Source: Janthinobacterium sp051380875 (lineage in GTDB: Bacteria; Pseudomonadota; Gammaproteobacteria; Burkholderiales; Burkholderiaceae_D). From it: a stretch of DNA of 64,000 nt. The stretch covers positions 1-64,000 of the forward strand of contig NZ_JBNYXW010000006.1 of NCBI RefSeq assembly GCF_051380875.1, read 5' to 3'. Below the pieces are notes generated by a model. It saw only the letters and a list, made by a program, of their open reading frames with translations. It was not told the DNA's origin and searched no databases. The translations under genes were made by a program, and so were the position numbers. Shown piece after piece: positions 24,589 to 33,357 of the stretch. Numbering within the stretch: position 1 is the stretch's first letter; each line of letters opens with the position of its first letter.

Positions 24589-25740
24589 ATGGTGCTTCCT
24601 GTCCCGTACGCATCGCGCCTGCCCGGCCTCGACTTGCTGCGTGCGCTGGCCATCGTCTGGATCATGCTGTACCACCTGGAAAGCTATGGCGTGCGTTTGC
24701 CCGGCCCCATCGTGGCTTACGGCTGGATGGGCGTGGACCTGTTTTTCGTCCTCAGCGGCTACCTGATCGGCTGGCAATTGCTGCGCCCGTGGGCCGCTGG
24801 TGCGCCGTCCGCGTGGTGGCCGTGGTGGCGGCAATTCATGTTGCGTCGCAGCCTGCGCATCCTGCCCGCCTATCTGGCCGTGCTGGCGCTGTATGTGTTG
24901 CTGCCCGCGTCCGGCGAGGCGGCCGTCATGCGGCCGCTGTGGCAATTTCTCACTTTTAGCGTGAACCTGTTTCCCGCAAGCATGGATGCGCGTGCCTTCT
25001 CGCACGCCTGGTCGCTGTGCGTGGAAGAGCATTTTTATTTGCTGCTGCCACCTGTCGCGTGGTGGCTGGCGCGCCGGCCCGCAGCGGGCAAGACGGTGGC
25101 CGTGGCGCTGGGGATATTGCTTGCTGGCATGCTGCTGCGGGCCTGGCTGTGGCGGCAGGAACTGGCGCCTCTGGCGGGGCAGGGGGCATATGTCGAACGC
25201 TTCATCGCACTGGTCTATATGCCCAGCCCGACCCGCCTCGATGGATTGTTGATGGGCGTCATGCTGGCCGTCACGCGCGGTTTTCGTCCCGCATGGTGGA
25301 CATGGCTGATGGTGCGCGGCCCCATGTTGCTTGGCCTGGGGGCGGTTGGCTTGGCGGCGGCCATGTGGCTGCTGCGCGGCGTGCCCGGCTATGCCGCCAT
25401 CGTCTTCGGTTATCCCCTGCTGTCGTGCAGCCTGGCGTGCCTGGTGGCTGGCTGCATCAGCGAACGCACCTGGCCCGGCCGCTGGCGCCTGCCCGGTGCC
25501 GCAACCCTGGCCACGCTGGCGTTCAGCCTGTACCTGACGCACAAGCAGGTGTATCACGCGCTCGATGCGTATCTCGGCGACTGGCTCGGTACATCGGCCG
25601 TGCTGGCGTTTTGCGCCTACAACGGCGCAGCCCTGCTGGCGGCAGCAGCGCTGTACTGGCTGGTGGAGCGGCCGGCCTTGCGGCTGCGCACACGCTGGCT
25701 TGTGCCTGTGCCAGTGCATGGCTTGCAACAATTGGCGTAA
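24589..25740 (+). CDS. Acyltransferase 3 family membrane protein (OafA/YrhL-like)
   Basis: This is an integral membrane acyltransferase of about 384 residues with about ten hydrophobic helices. Family landmarks are LPGLDLLRALAIVWIMLYHL, with the catalytic His near the N-terminus, MGVDLFFVLSGYLIG, RRSLRILPAYL and AWSLCVEEHFYLL. Such enzymes O-acetylate or acylate polysaccharides, peptidoglycan or lipids. The acceptor here is unknown; surface glycan or flagellin glycan decoration is conceivable but speculative. The start is uncertain (ATG 24589 or GTG 24583), with no clear ribosome binding site. It follows the SUI1 gene closely on the same strand. Confidence 0.88.
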   Translation: MVLPVPYASRLPGLDLLRALAIVWIMLYHLESYGVRLPGPIVAYGWMGVDLFFVLSGYLIGWQLLRPWAAGAPSAWWPWWRQFMLRRSLRILPAYLAVLALYVLLPASGEAAVMRPLWQFLTFSVNLFPASMDARAFSHAWSLCVEEHFYLLLPPVAWWLARRPAAGKTVAVALGILLAGMLLRAWLWRQELAPLAGQGAYVERFIALVYMPSPTRLDGLLMGVMLAVTRGFRPAWWTWLMVRGPMLLGLGAVGLAAAMWLLRGVPGYAAIVFGYPLLSCSLACLVAGCISERTWPGRWRLPGAATLATLAFSLYLTHKQVYHALDAYLGDWLGTSAVLAFCAYNGAALLAAAALYWLVERPALRLRTRWLVPVPVHGLQQLA

Positions 25741-25757
25741 TTTGGCGTAATTTGGCA
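25734..25757. repeat. Short tandem repeat at the acyltransferase stop
   Basis: The 11-base unit ttggcgtaatt occurs twice in a row and is followed by a partial third copy (ttggc). The first copy contains the acyltransferase stop codon, so this looks like a recent slippage duplication. The rest of the gap to 26019 holds nothing convincing. Confidence 0.7.
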
Positions 25758-26019
25758 CCATGCTGCCGGGCTATGATGGCGTCGCGCCTGCCCATGTGCT
25801 GCAGGCCATGCCATGAGGAGCGATGCACGGATGCTGAAAGCGATTATCTTGCCGCTGCCACGGCTGGCGTTCAACCTGGCCGCGTTGCGGGCGCGCATGG
25901 CAGCGCGCCCCATGCGGTGGGCCACCTGTCTGGCGGCATGCTTGCAACAATGGCTTACTGCTGTGCCTGCCGCTGCTGTTTCCTGCGCTGGCGTGAGATG
26001 ACTGTCGACGCCGAGGGGA

Positions 26020-26487
26020 TCAGCCGATGACCACGCGCCGGTTCGTCGTATTTGTTGTTGCCTGGCCGCTGGGGCCGTAGAAGTTGCCGCTCTGGGCCGT
26101 GGGGCGCATGGCATTGAGGGCGCCTTGCGTGTGCAGCATGTGCTTGTTGACGAGCAGGCTGTTCAGGCGGTTTTGCTCTTTCGCTTCGCGCGTGGTGGCC
26201 AGCAGGGCTTGCCACAGGGGCGCCGCTTCGGCTGCGCCGGCGCCGGCCAGCCAGTCTTCCATGCCTGCTTCGGCGGCCGTGAAGCCCGCTGCCGCCAGGG
26301 CCTGGTGGCGTTGCGCCGCCAGCTGGCTCAATTGTCCTACGAGTGCCGTCTTGCGCACGGTGAGTTCCGTGATTGCATCGATGTCAGCGGCAACCAGATG
26401 CCGCTGTTCTTCTTTCATCAATGCCAGCAATGTGGTCATGAGCTGTTGCTCGTCGCGCAGGCTGGAAAACGGAGTCACTGATTGCAT
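26020..26487 (-). CDS. flgN: Flagellar export chaperone FlgN
   Basis: This is a 155-residue cytosolic chaperone for the hook-associated proteins FlgK and FlgL. The predicted structure is largely helical, with long amphipathic stretches (DEQQLMTTLLALMKEEQRHL) and the C-terminal YGPSGQ signature seen in many FlgN proteins. It lies eight bases downstream of flgM on the same strand, the usual flgMN order, and its clients flgK and flgL are encoded in the divergent flg cluster. Expression is expected from the FliA promoter ahead of flgM. Confidence 0.92.
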   Translation of the reverse strand: MQSVTPFSSLRDEQQLMTTLLALMKEEQRHLVAADIDAITELTVRKTALVGQLSQLAAQRHQALAAAGFTAAEAGMEDWLAGAGAAEAAPLWQALLATTREAKEQNRLNSLLVNKHMLHTQGALNAMRPTAQSGNFYGPSGQATTNTTNRRVVIG

Positions 26488-26495
26488 GGGGGAAC

Positions 26496-26804
26496 CTATC
26501 TATTTCGTGAGTGCAGCAAGTCCTTGACTGTATCCAAGAGACCGTCCGCTACTTTTTCAGAGTTGACCTGAAACTGGCCGTCGGCGATCGCCAGCTTGAT
26601 GCGTTCGACCTTTTTCGTGTCGAACACGGCGCCGCTGCCGGCAGTTGCACTGGCCGCTAATGCCTGTCCTTGCGGCGACAGGCGTACATTGTCCGACGTC
26701 GTCGGTGTTGCCTGGGCTTTCTCGGTATTGCGGGCGCCGGAGGTATTGGCCGGCGCTACCGGCAGGCCGGGATTGCTTTTAATCGTGTTGTCGGTAATTT
26801 TCAC
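26496..26804 (-). CDS. flgM: Anti-sigma28 factor FlgM
   Basis: This small 102-residue protein binds FliA and is exported once the hook is complete, releasing sigma28 for filament genes. The N-terminus MKITDNTIKS is the usual start. The middle is low-complexity and probably disordered, and the C-terminal half (about 62-100, VERIKLAIADGQFQVNSEKVADGLL) is the sigma28-binding region. A consensus FliA promoter lies 50 bases upstream, so FlgM is made under its own target, which gives feedback. Confidence 0.95.
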   Translation of the reverse strand: MKITDNTIKSNPGLPVAPANTSGARNTEKAQATPTTSDNVRLSPQGQALAASATAGSGAVFDTKKVERIKLAIADGQFQVNSEKVADGLLDTVKDLLHSRNR

Positions 26805-26853
26805 AGCGTGATCCTCGTCTGGTCGAAGTCAAAAAACTCCGGGATATGTGTCA

Positions 26854-26880
26854 TTATCGGCACCTTTCGCCGAAACTTTA
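26854..26880 (-). promoter_or_regulatory. Sigma28 (FliA) promoter of flgM-flgN
   Basis: On the minus strand TAAAGTTT (26880-26873) is followed after exactly 11 bases by GCCGATAA (26861-26854). This matches the FliA consensus at all 16 defined positions. The predicted start is about 26847, giving a short leader before the flgM ATG. Confidence 0.93.
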
Positions 26881-26915
26881 GTGCGCCAGACCACAATATC
26901 GCTATCCATCCGTGT

Positions 26916-27623
26916 TTAAAAAGCCACCTCCACCATGCCGCCCGCCCGCGCCACGCCGCTGATCTGCTGGCCGCTCTGCGTGCGTACCTGTACTACCTGG
27001 CCGTCGCCGGCGCTGCCGATGGCGCGTCCTTCTGATGCCACCTGGAAACCGTTGCCATTGGAAACGACACGTACCAGCTGGCCTTGCATCACCACCGGCT
27101 TGCGGCGCAGCGTATCGAGGCGCATCGGCGTGCCCGGTGGCAATGAAATATTCGTGCTGGCGCCCACTACCTGGGCCATGTCGGTGGCGATGCCTGCCGG
27201 CAATGCCGCCAGGTCGCCCTGCAGCGTCACCAGCTGGCTGGCGTCGATGGCTTGTCCTTGCGCCAGCGGCACGGCGCTGGCCACGTAGTCGCCGACGACG
27301 GCCACGTTTGCTTGCAGATAGATGGTCCAGTTGGCTGGCGCCGTGCAGCGCACGCCCACGGTGGTCTTGCCCCAGGCACGGGCGCCGGGGGCCATGAATG
27401 CTTGCGGCGCAGGACAGGCGGCCAGGTTCAGGCGCGGATCGACGGCGCCAACCGTGATGCTGACCTTGCCCGGCAAGCCATTGCTTTGCACTTGCAGGAA
27501 TTGCTCCACGCTGTTGCGCAACGCTTCCGGCGTCTGGCGCCCGGCACTTTGCGCCTGCGCCAGCGGCGCAGCGGTGCTCAGTGCGGCGGCAAGAGCGAGA
27601 AGGAAAGCAAGCGGTGTTTTCAT
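26916..27623 (-). CDS. flgA: Flagellar P-ring assembly chaperone FlgA
   Basis: This periplasmic chaperone helps FlgI assemble the P ring. It has 235 residues from the chosen start, with a signal peptide (about 1-24, ending AQA), then SAF-like domains near the C-terminus (LPPGTPMRLDTLRRKPVV, GNGFQVASEGRAI). ATG at 27623 has GAGG nine bases upstream; the longer frame from 27650 lacks a ribosome binding site and would bury the signal peptide. It is divergent from flgB, as in enteric and other proteobacterial flg clusters, with flgM downstream. Confidence 0.93.
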   Translation of the reverse strand: MKTPLAFLLALAAALSTAAPLAQAQSAGRQTPEALRNSVEQFLQVQSNGLPGKVSITVGAVDPRLNLAACPAPQAFMAPGARAWGKTTVGVRCTAPANWTIYLQANVAVVGDYVASAVPLAQGQAIDASQLVTLQGDLAALPAGIATDMAQVVGASTNISLPPGTPMRLDTLRRKPVVMQGQLVRVVSNGNGFQVASEGRAIGSAGDGQVVQVRTQSGQQISGVARAGGMVEVAF

Positions 27624-27814
27624 GGTGATAGGCCTCTGGAATACTGCCATGATAGTGCGCGCCGCCCCGTTCGAAGCGCCGATTAAGGGGTAAAAGTGCA
27701 GTCTGATCCTGCGATGGTCTTGCCAGCTGGCACCGTACTATGTTTCCTGTCATCACTATACCGCCATCCTTCCGCCATCTCAGGCGCCAGTGGCAGATCT
27801 TTCCGGAGCCTGAC

Positions 27815-28267
27815 ATGATAGGGAAACTCGACGATTACATGCGCTTCAACGAGACGGCGCTGAGCTTGCGCTCGACGCGCCAGGAATTGCTCGCCTCGAA
27901 TATCGCCAATGCCGATACGCCCAATTACAAGGCGCGCGATGTCGATTTCGCCAGTGCCCTGAAGGGCGCGCTGGCGCGCAACGATGGCACGCCGCCGGCC
28001 CTGAAGGGCACGGCGCCCCAGCATCTGGCTGGCAAGGGCACGGCTGCCAGCGTCGGCGCAGCGGCAGGCGGCAAGGTGGCAACGTTGCCCGATGGCACGC
28101 CGCTGCTGTACCGCGCGCCGGCCCAGGGCGCTGTCGATGGCAATACGGTCGACATGGACCTGGAGCGCAATGCGTTTGCCGACAATGCCATCCGCTACGA
28201 AGCAGCCGTGACGTTCCTCAATTCACAGATCAAGGGCATGCTGACGGCCATCCAGGGAGGACAATAA
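27815..28267 (+). CDS. flgB: Flagellar proximal rod protein FlgB
   Basis: This is a rod subunit of 150 residues at the base of the axial structure. It has the N-terminal flagellar rod/hook motif with RQELLASNIANADTPNYKARDVDF and a C-terminal helix rich in the family pattern (RYEAAVTFLNSQIKGMLTAIQ). A variable Ala/Gly-rich section lies between them. GGAG six bases ahead of ATG 27815 sets the start; the open frame extends further upstream without support. It is the first gene of flgBCDEFGHIJ. Confidence 0.95.
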   Translation: MIGKLDDYMRFNETALSLRSTRQELLASNIANADTPNYKARDVDFASALKGALARNDGTPPALKGTAPQHLAGKGTAASVGAAAGGKVATLPDGTPLLYRAPAQGAVDGNTVDMDLERNAFADNAIRYEAAVTFLNSQIKGMLTAIQGGQ

Positions 28268-28269
28268 TC

Positions 28270-28671
28270 ATGTCGCTATTTAATATCTTCAATGTCTCCG
28301 GTTCGGCCATGAGCGCCCAGGCGCAGCGCCTGAACGCGGTGGCGAGCAACCTGGCCAATGCCGACAGCGCCACCAGTGCCAGTGGCGAAGCCTACCGCGC
28401 CAAGCAGGTGGTCTTCGAGGCCGTTCCCATGGGCAACGGCGCCACGGCCGTCAAGGTGCAGAAGGTGATCGAAGACCCGTCGCCGATGAAGCTGGTGTAC
28501 GACCCGAAGAACCCGCTGGCCGACGAGAAGGGCTACGTCACCATGCCCAACGTGAATACGGTCGACGAAATGGTCAACATGCTGTCGGCCTCCCGTTCCT
28601 ACCAGACCAACGTGGAAACCATGAATGCGGCCAAGTCGCTGCTCCTGAAAACCCTTACGCTCGGCCAATAA
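28270..28671 (+). CDS. flgC: Flagellar proximal rod protein FlgC
   Basis: This is a rod subunit of 133 residues. The N-terminus MSLFNIFNVSGSAMSAQAQR and VASNLANADS form the conserved D0 region, and the C-terminal PNVNTVDEMVNMLSASRSYQTNVETMNAAKSLLLKTL is the other D0 helix. Size and motifs are ordinary for FlgC. It starts two bases after flgB and is followed by flgD after 15 bases. Confidence 0.96.
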   Translation: MSLFNIFNVSGSAMSAQAQRLNAVASNLANADSATSASGEAYRAKQVVFEAVPMGNGATAVKVQKVIEDPSPMKLVYDPKNPLADEKGYVTMPNVNTVDEMVNMLSASRSYQTNVETMNAAKSLLLKTLTLGQ

Positions 28672-28686
28672 GGCTGACTGATCATT

Positions 28687-29382
28687 ATGGCAACCATCGA
28701 TACCAGCACTGCCGTCACCACCGATTTGATGGCGACGATGAATTCGAAGAAATCCACGGCCGCCGCCGGCAGCGTGGAAGAGGAAACCAATAAATTCCTG
28801 ACCCTGCTGGTGACCCAGCTGCAAAACCAGGACCCGATGAACCCGCTGGACAATGCACAGCTGACCAGCCAGCTGGCGCAGCTGTCCACGGTGACGGGCG
28901 TCAACAAGCTCAACACGACCCTGGAAACCCTGAAGACCAGCTACCAGCAAGCCGAATCGATGCAGGCGGCCAACATCATCGGCCATGGCGTGTTGACGGC
29001 GGGTAAGGATATCAACCTGAGCAAGAGCGCCTCCCTGCTGGGCGTGGACCTGGCCTCGGCAGCCGACAGCGTCAAGGTGGTTATCTACAAGGCGGGCAAG
29101 GAAGTCCATTCCATCGACCTGGGCGCGCAGGAGGCGGGCACCTTGCCGCTGGGCTGGAACGGTTCCACCGGTGAGCTCGATGCGGAGGGCAAGAACGTCG
29201 TGCTGGAAGATGGCGCCTACACCTTCGAAGTGGTGGCCACGCGCGGCGGCACAAAGCTGACCGATGCGACGTCGCTGATGTACGGCTCGGTCGCCAGCGT
29301 GTCGACGGGCGCGAGCGGCGTGAAATTGAATGTGCCGGGCGTGGGCAGCATTACCATGGCCGACGTGAAACAGATTCTGTAG
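28687..29382 (+). CDS. flgD: Hook assembly scaffold protein FlgD
   Basis: This is the hook cap, 231 residues, which is removed after hook completion. The conserved N-terminal part contains FLTLLVTQLQNQDPMNPLDNAQLTSQLAQLSTV, required for export and capping. The C-terminal half contains the FlgD Ig-like and Tudor domains (LGWNGSTGELDAEG, LEDGAYTFEVVATRGG). It lies between flgC and the hook gene flgE. Confidence 0.96.
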   Translation: MATIDTSTAVTTDLMATMNSKKSTAAAGSVEEETNKFLTLLVTQLQNQDPMNPLDNAQLTSQLAQLSTVTGVNKLNTTLETLKTSYQQAESMQAANIIGHGVLTAGKDINLSKSASLLGVDLASAADSVKVVIYKAGKEVHSIDLGAQEAGTLPLGWNGSTGELDAEGKNVVLEDGAYTFEVVATRGGTKLTDATSLMYGSVASVSTGASGVKLNVPGVGSITMADVKQIL

Positions 29383-29436
29383 ACCGCGTATTCGTCGCGT
29401 GACCCTCTACCCCCTAATTCTTACCAGGAGAACACA

Positions 29437-30984
29437 ATGTCCTTCCAACAAGGCCTGAGCGGCTTGAACGGCGCCGCCAAATCGCTGGACGTCATCGGCA
29501 ACAATATCGCCAACTCGTCCACCGTAGGCTTCAAGCAGTCGCAGGCGCAGTTCGCCGACATCTATGCCAATTCGCTGTATGGCGTGGGCGGCAACCAGGC
29601 GGGGATCGGCGTGTCGGTTTCGCAAATCGCCCAGCAATTTACCCAGGGTAACCTTGAAACCTCGTCGAATCCCCTCGATATCGCCATCAACGGCGGCGGT
29701 TTCTTCCGTACCAACGTCAACGGCGCCATCCAGTACTCGCGCAATGGCCAGTTCCAGGTCGACAAGAGCGGTTTCATCGTCAACGCCCAGCTGGCGCAGC
29801 TGACCGGCTATCCGGCCGACGTCAACGGCAAGATCCTCGCTGGCGCCGCCGTGCCCTTGCAGATCGACCAGGCCGACATGAAGCCGCAGGCAACGACCAA
29901 GGTCGACACGGAAATCAACCTCAATTCCAACTCGACCATGCCGACCACGGTGCCGTTCAGCATGACGGACGAGTCTTCGTACAACAAGCAGATTCCTGTC
30001 AGCGTCTACGATACACTGGGCAATGCGCACGTCATGTCGATGTTCTATGTCAAGACGGGCACCAATACCTGGGACGTCTACACGGCCAATGACGCCATGG
30101 AAGTGACCAGCATGAAGGCTGCGGCCTCATTGCAGACGGACCCTGCTGCGCTGGCCGCGCGCGCCGCCTACCAGGCGGCAGTCACGGCCGTGCCGCTGGT
30201 GTCGGCCAACGTGACCACCGCCGCCGTCGCCTACGGCAATGCGGCCGGCGCCGCTGTATCGAACGCCGCCGCCGCCGCAGGCGCCACGCCGGCGCAGCTG
30301 GCCGCCATCGCCGCCACCTATGGCAGCGCGGTGCCGGACGGCATCAATTCGAGCCTCACGCCAGACCAGATCGATGCCGCCATCGCCGCCGTCACCGTGG
30401 TGCCCGCCGTCAAGACCGGTTCGCTGGTATTTAATTCCGTCGGCAGCCTGGACAAGGCCGCCATGCTGGCCATGGTGCCGCCGCAAACCCTGCCCGTCAC
30501 CGTCAACCTGCCGATCTTCCCCGCCACGGGCGCCAATGCGACCCTGTCGGTCAAGGTCGATTTCAGCAAATCGTCGCAACTGGGCCTTGCCACCAGCGAA
30601 AAGAAAACCGAAGCGGACGGCTACCAGGCTGGCCAGCTGAGCCGTTTCGTGGTGGGCGACGACGGCATCATCCAGGGCCAGTACAGCAACGGCAAGACGC
30701 GCAGCCTGGGACAAGTGGTGTTGAGCAATTTTTCCAACCCAAATGGCTTGGAGCCGCTGGGCAGCAATGCCTGGTCGGAAAGCTCGGCCTCGGGCAGTCC
30801 CATCACGGGCGAACCGAAGACAGGCACCCTGGGTAACTTGCGCGCCTCGGCCGTGGAAGTGTCGAACGTTGACCTGACGGCCGAACTGGTCAACATGATC
30901 ACCGCCCAGCGCGCCTACCAGGCGAATGCGCAAACCATCAAGACGCAGGATTCTGTCCTGCAGACCCTGGTGAACTTGCGCTAA
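29437..30984 (+). CDS. flgE: Flagellar hook protein FlgE with an Ala-rich insertion
   Basis: This is the hook subunit, 515 residues, longer than the roughly 400-430 residues common in relatives. The N-terminal D0 motif (MSFQQGLSGLNGAAKSLDVIGNNIANSSTVGFK) and the C-terminal helix (ELVNMITAQRAYQANAQTIKTQDSVLQTL) are normal. Between about residues 220 and 327 there is an Ala/Val/Thr-rich segment (AAAAAGATPAQLAAIAATYG and neighbours) interrupting the FlgE D2 region. It probably adds an outer domain to the hook. The ribosome binding site is CAGGAG before ATG 29437. Confidence 0.94.
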   Translation: MSFQQGLSGLNGAAKSLDVIGNNIANSSTVGFKQSQAQFADIYANSLYGVGGNQAGIGVSVSQIAQQFTQGNLETSSNPLDIAINGGGFFRTNVNGAIQYSRNGQFQVDKSGFIVNAQLAQLTGYPADVNGKILAGAAVPLQIDQADMKPQATTKVDTEINLNSNSTMPTTVPFSMTDESSYNKQIPVSVYDTLGNAHVMSMFYVKTGTNTWDVYTANDAMEVTSMKAAASLQTDPAALAARAAYQAAVTAVPLVSANVTTAAVAYGNAAGAAVSNAAAAAGATPAQLAAIAATYGSAVPDGINSSLTPDQIDAAIAAVTVVPAVKTGSLVFNSVGSLDKAAMLAMVPPQTLPVTVNLPIFPATGANATLSVKVDFSKSSQLGLATSEKKTEADGYQAGQLSRFVVGDDGIIQGQYSNGKTRSLGQVVLSNFSNPNGLEPLGSNAWSESSASGSPITGEPKTGTLGNLRASAVEVSNVDLTAELVNMITAQRAYQANAQTIKTQDSVLQTLVNLR

Positions 30985-31008
30985 TAGTAAGGGGGCAGTC
31001 CCGCCGGG

Positions 31009-31028
31009 CTGACCCCAGCTTTCGTTTT
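31009..31028. repeat. Short interspersed repeat CTGACCCCAGC, copy 2
   Basis: This matches the copy at 19444-19463 at 18 of 20 positions, including CTGACCCCAGC and the final GTTTT. It lies in the 58-base gap between flgE and flgF. Confidence 0.4.
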
Positions 31029-31042
31029 GCACGGAGAAACAA

Positions 31043-31783
31043 ATGGACCGTCTCATCTACACCGCCAGCTCGGGCGCCAAGCACATCTTGGACAAGCAGG
31101 CGACGACTGCCAACAATCTGGCGAACGCCACCAGCACGGGGTTTCGCGCCCAGCTCGACTCGTTTCGCGCCGTGCCCGTGGTATCAAGCGGCATGCCGAC
31201 GCGCGCCTTCGTGGTCGATTCGACGGTCGGTTCTGATTTTACGCAAGGTCCCATGCAGCACACGGGCCGCGCGCTCGACGTGGCGGTGGAAAACGCGGGC
31301 TGGATCGCCGTGCAGTCGGCCGACGGTAGCGAAGCCTACACGCGCAACGGCGCCTTGAAACTCAATGAAAACGGCATGCTGCAAACGCAGGCGGGCCTGA
31401 TGGTGCAGGGCGATACGGGACCCGTGGCGATTCCGCCGGGCGTGACGGTAGCCATCGCCAGCGACGGCACGGTGGGCACCATTTCCACCGATGTGCCGCC
31501 AGGGCCGTCGACGGTGCTGGGGCGCATCAAGCTGGTCAATCCGCCCGAGCAACAGTTGGTGCGTGGCGACGACGGCCTGTTCCGCCTGAAAGATGGCAGC
31601 ACGGCGCAGGCCGACCAGGCAGTCAAGCTGACCGCCGGCGCGTTGGAAGGCAGCAACGTCAGCCCGGTCGACTCCATGGTCAGCATGATTGCGCTGGCGC
31701 GCCAGTTCGAAACGCAAATGAGCTTATTGAAGAATGCCGAGAATAACGCGGCGAAAGCCACCCAGATCCTCGCTTTGAATTGA
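31043..31783 (+). CDS. flgF: Flagellar proximal rod protein FlgF
   Basis: This is a rod protein of 246 residues in the FlgE/F/G family. The N-terminus MDRLIYTASSGAKHILDKQATTANNLANATSTGFR is the D0 motif. The middle has YTRNGALKLNENGMLQTQAG, and the C-terminus VDSMVSMIALARQFETQMSLLKNAENNAAKATQIL closes the rod core. GGAG in CACGGAGAAACAA serves as the ribosome binding site. It precedes flgG as expected. Confidence 0.95.
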   Translation: MDRLIYTASSGAKHILDKQATTANNLANATSTGFRAQLDSFRAVPVVSSGMPTRAFVVDSTVGSDFTQGPMQHTGRALDVAVENAGWIAVQSADGSEAYTRNGALKLNENGMLQTQAGLMVQGDTGPVAIPPGVTVAIASDGTVGTISTDVPPGPSTVLGRIKLVNPPEQQLVRGDDGLFRLKDGSTAQADQAVKLTAGALEGSNVSPVDSMVSMIALARQFETQMSLLKNAENNAAKATQILALN

Positions 31784-31855
31784 TAGGGGCAGACGCATAA
31801 TGGTCACATAGAAATTGTCTACAGGGCTGGTAAGCGCTGTTATTGGAGAAAAATC

Positions 31856-32638
31856 ATGATTCGTTCCCTTTGGATTGCCAAGACCGGCCTGGAAGCGCAG
31901 CAGACGCAGATGGACGTGATCGCCAATAACCTGGCCAACGTCAGCACCACCGGCTTCAAGAAGTCGCGCGCCGTGTTCGAAGACTTGCTGTATCAAAATG
32001 TGCGCCAGCCTGGCGCGCAATCCTCCCAGCAAACCCAGCTGCCATCGGGCCTGCAGATCGGTACCGGCGTGCGCACCGTGGCCACCGAACGCATCCATAC
32101 GCAGGGCAATCCCCAGGCATCGGGCAATTCGCGCGATGTGATGGTCAACGGCACCGGCTTCTTCCAGGTGCTGATGCCGGACGGCGCCACCGCCTATACG
32201 CGCGACGGTTCGTTCCAGACGGATGCCAACGGCCAGCTGGTGACATCCGAAGGCTTCGTCATCCAGCCCGCCATCACCGTGCCGACCAACGCGCTGAGCC
32301 TGACCGTGGCGCGTGACGGCACCGTCTCCGTCACCTTGCCCGATACGGTTGCGCCATCGCAAATCGGTTCCTTGCAGCTGACCACCTTTGTCAATCCCGC
32401 CGGCCTCGAGTCGAAGGGCGAAAACCTGTACATGGAAACGGGCGCGTCCGGCGTGGCGCAGACCAACACCCCGGGCACCAACGGCGCCGGCGTGCTGATG
32501 CAGGGCTATATCGAAACTTCGAACGTCAACGTGGCCGAGGAAATGGTCAACATGATCCAGACGCAGCGCGCCTACGAGATCAACAGCAAGGCCATCACCA
32601 CTTCCGACCAGATGTTGCAGAAGTTGTCGCAACTGTAA
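31856..32638 (+). CDS. flgG: Flagellar distal rod protein FlgG
   Basis: This is the distal rod subunit, 260 residues, the usual FlgG size. The N-terminus MIRSLWIAKTGLEAQQTQMDVIANNLANVSTTGFKKSR is nearly canonical, with the FlgG-specific segment DLLYQNVRQPGAQSSQQTQLPSGLQ. The C-terminus is NVAEEMVNMIQTQRAYEINSKAITTSDQMLQKLSQL. The ribosome binding site is TTGGAG before the ATG. Confidence 0.97.
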   Translation: MIRSLWIAKTGLEAQQTQMDVIANNLANVSTTGFKKSRAVFEDLLYQNVRQPGAQSSQQTQLPSGLQIGTGVRTVATERIHTQGNPQASGNSRDVMVNGTGFFQVLMPDGATAYTRDGSFQTDANGQLVTSEGFVIQPAITVPTNALSLTVARDGTVSVTLPDTVAPSQIGSLQLTTFVNPAGLESKGENLYMETGASGVAQTNTPGTNGAGVLMQGYIETSNVNVAEEMVNMIQTQRAYEINSKAITTSDQMLQKLSQL

Positions 32639-32704
32639 TTTCGCAACTGTCATTATTTTTTCGTCGTCATGCCATCCTTTGCACGATGGCAGCGGAGGTT
32701 CATC

Positions 32705-33355
32705 ATGCAGTACCCCATCATCGCCCTGTTGTCCGCAGTCTTGCTGTCCGGCTGCGCCATCACGCCCACGTCCATCGTGCAGTATCCCACCAGCACGCGC
32801 GCGCCGATGCCCGAACCGGTGGTCGTCAGCAACGGTTCCATCTACCAGCCGTCGACCTACCGTCCCGCCTTCGAAGACCGCCGCGCGCGCCACGTGGGCG
32901 ACACCATGACGATCGCCATCACCGAACGCACCAACGCCGTCAAGGCTGGCGCCAGTTCCGGCAACAAGTCCGGCAGTGCCAGTTTCGGCACGCCGGGCTT
33001 GCTGCAGGGCCGCCTGGGCGGCAGCGTCGCCGTGAATGGCGCGACCAAGTTTGCCGATGGCGACAACCAGTCTGCCAGCAACACGTTTTCCGGCGTGATC
33101 GGCGTGACGGTGATCGAAGTATTGCCAAATGGTAATCTGATTGTGGCCGGCGAGAAACAGATCGCCATGAACAAGGGCACGGAATTCATCCGTTTCTCGG
33201 GCATGGTCAATCCGGACACCATCGGCATCGGCAACGTCGTGCCGTCGACCCAGGTGGCCGATGCACGCGTCGAATACCGCACCAATAGCCAGATCGACCG
33301 CGCCGAAATGGCCTCGATGGCGTCGCGCTTCTTCCTCAGCCTGTTGCCGTTCTGA
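32705..33355 (+). CDS. flgH: Flagellar L-ring lipoprotein FlgH
   Basis: This is the outer-membrane L-ring subunit, 216 residues. The lipoprotein signal ends in LLSGC with the lipidated cysteine at C17. Conserved parts include RRARHVGDTMTIAITERTNA, VIEVLPNGNLIVAGEKQIAMN and GNVVPSTQVADARVEY, with the normal C-terminal RFFLSLLPF. GGAGG six bases before ATG 32705 confirms the start over the longer open frame. Confidence 0.97.
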   Translation: MQYPIIALLSAVLLSGCAITPTSIVQYPTSTRAPMPEPVVVSNGSIYQPSTYRPAFEDRRARHVGDTMTIAITERTNAVKAGASSGNKSGSASFGTPGLLQGRLGGSVAVNGATKFADGDNQSASNTFSGVIGVTVIEVLPNGNLIVAGEKQIAMNKGTEFIRFSGMVNPDTIGIGNVVPSTQVADARVEYRTNSQIDRAEMASMASRFFLSLLPF

Positions 33356-33357
33356 TC

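Noticed and set aside
25831..26001. Plus-strand ORF of 56 codons after the acyltransferase
   Set aside because: GAGGAG lies ten bases upstream, but the product is a basic, featureless sequence and nothing else supports coding.
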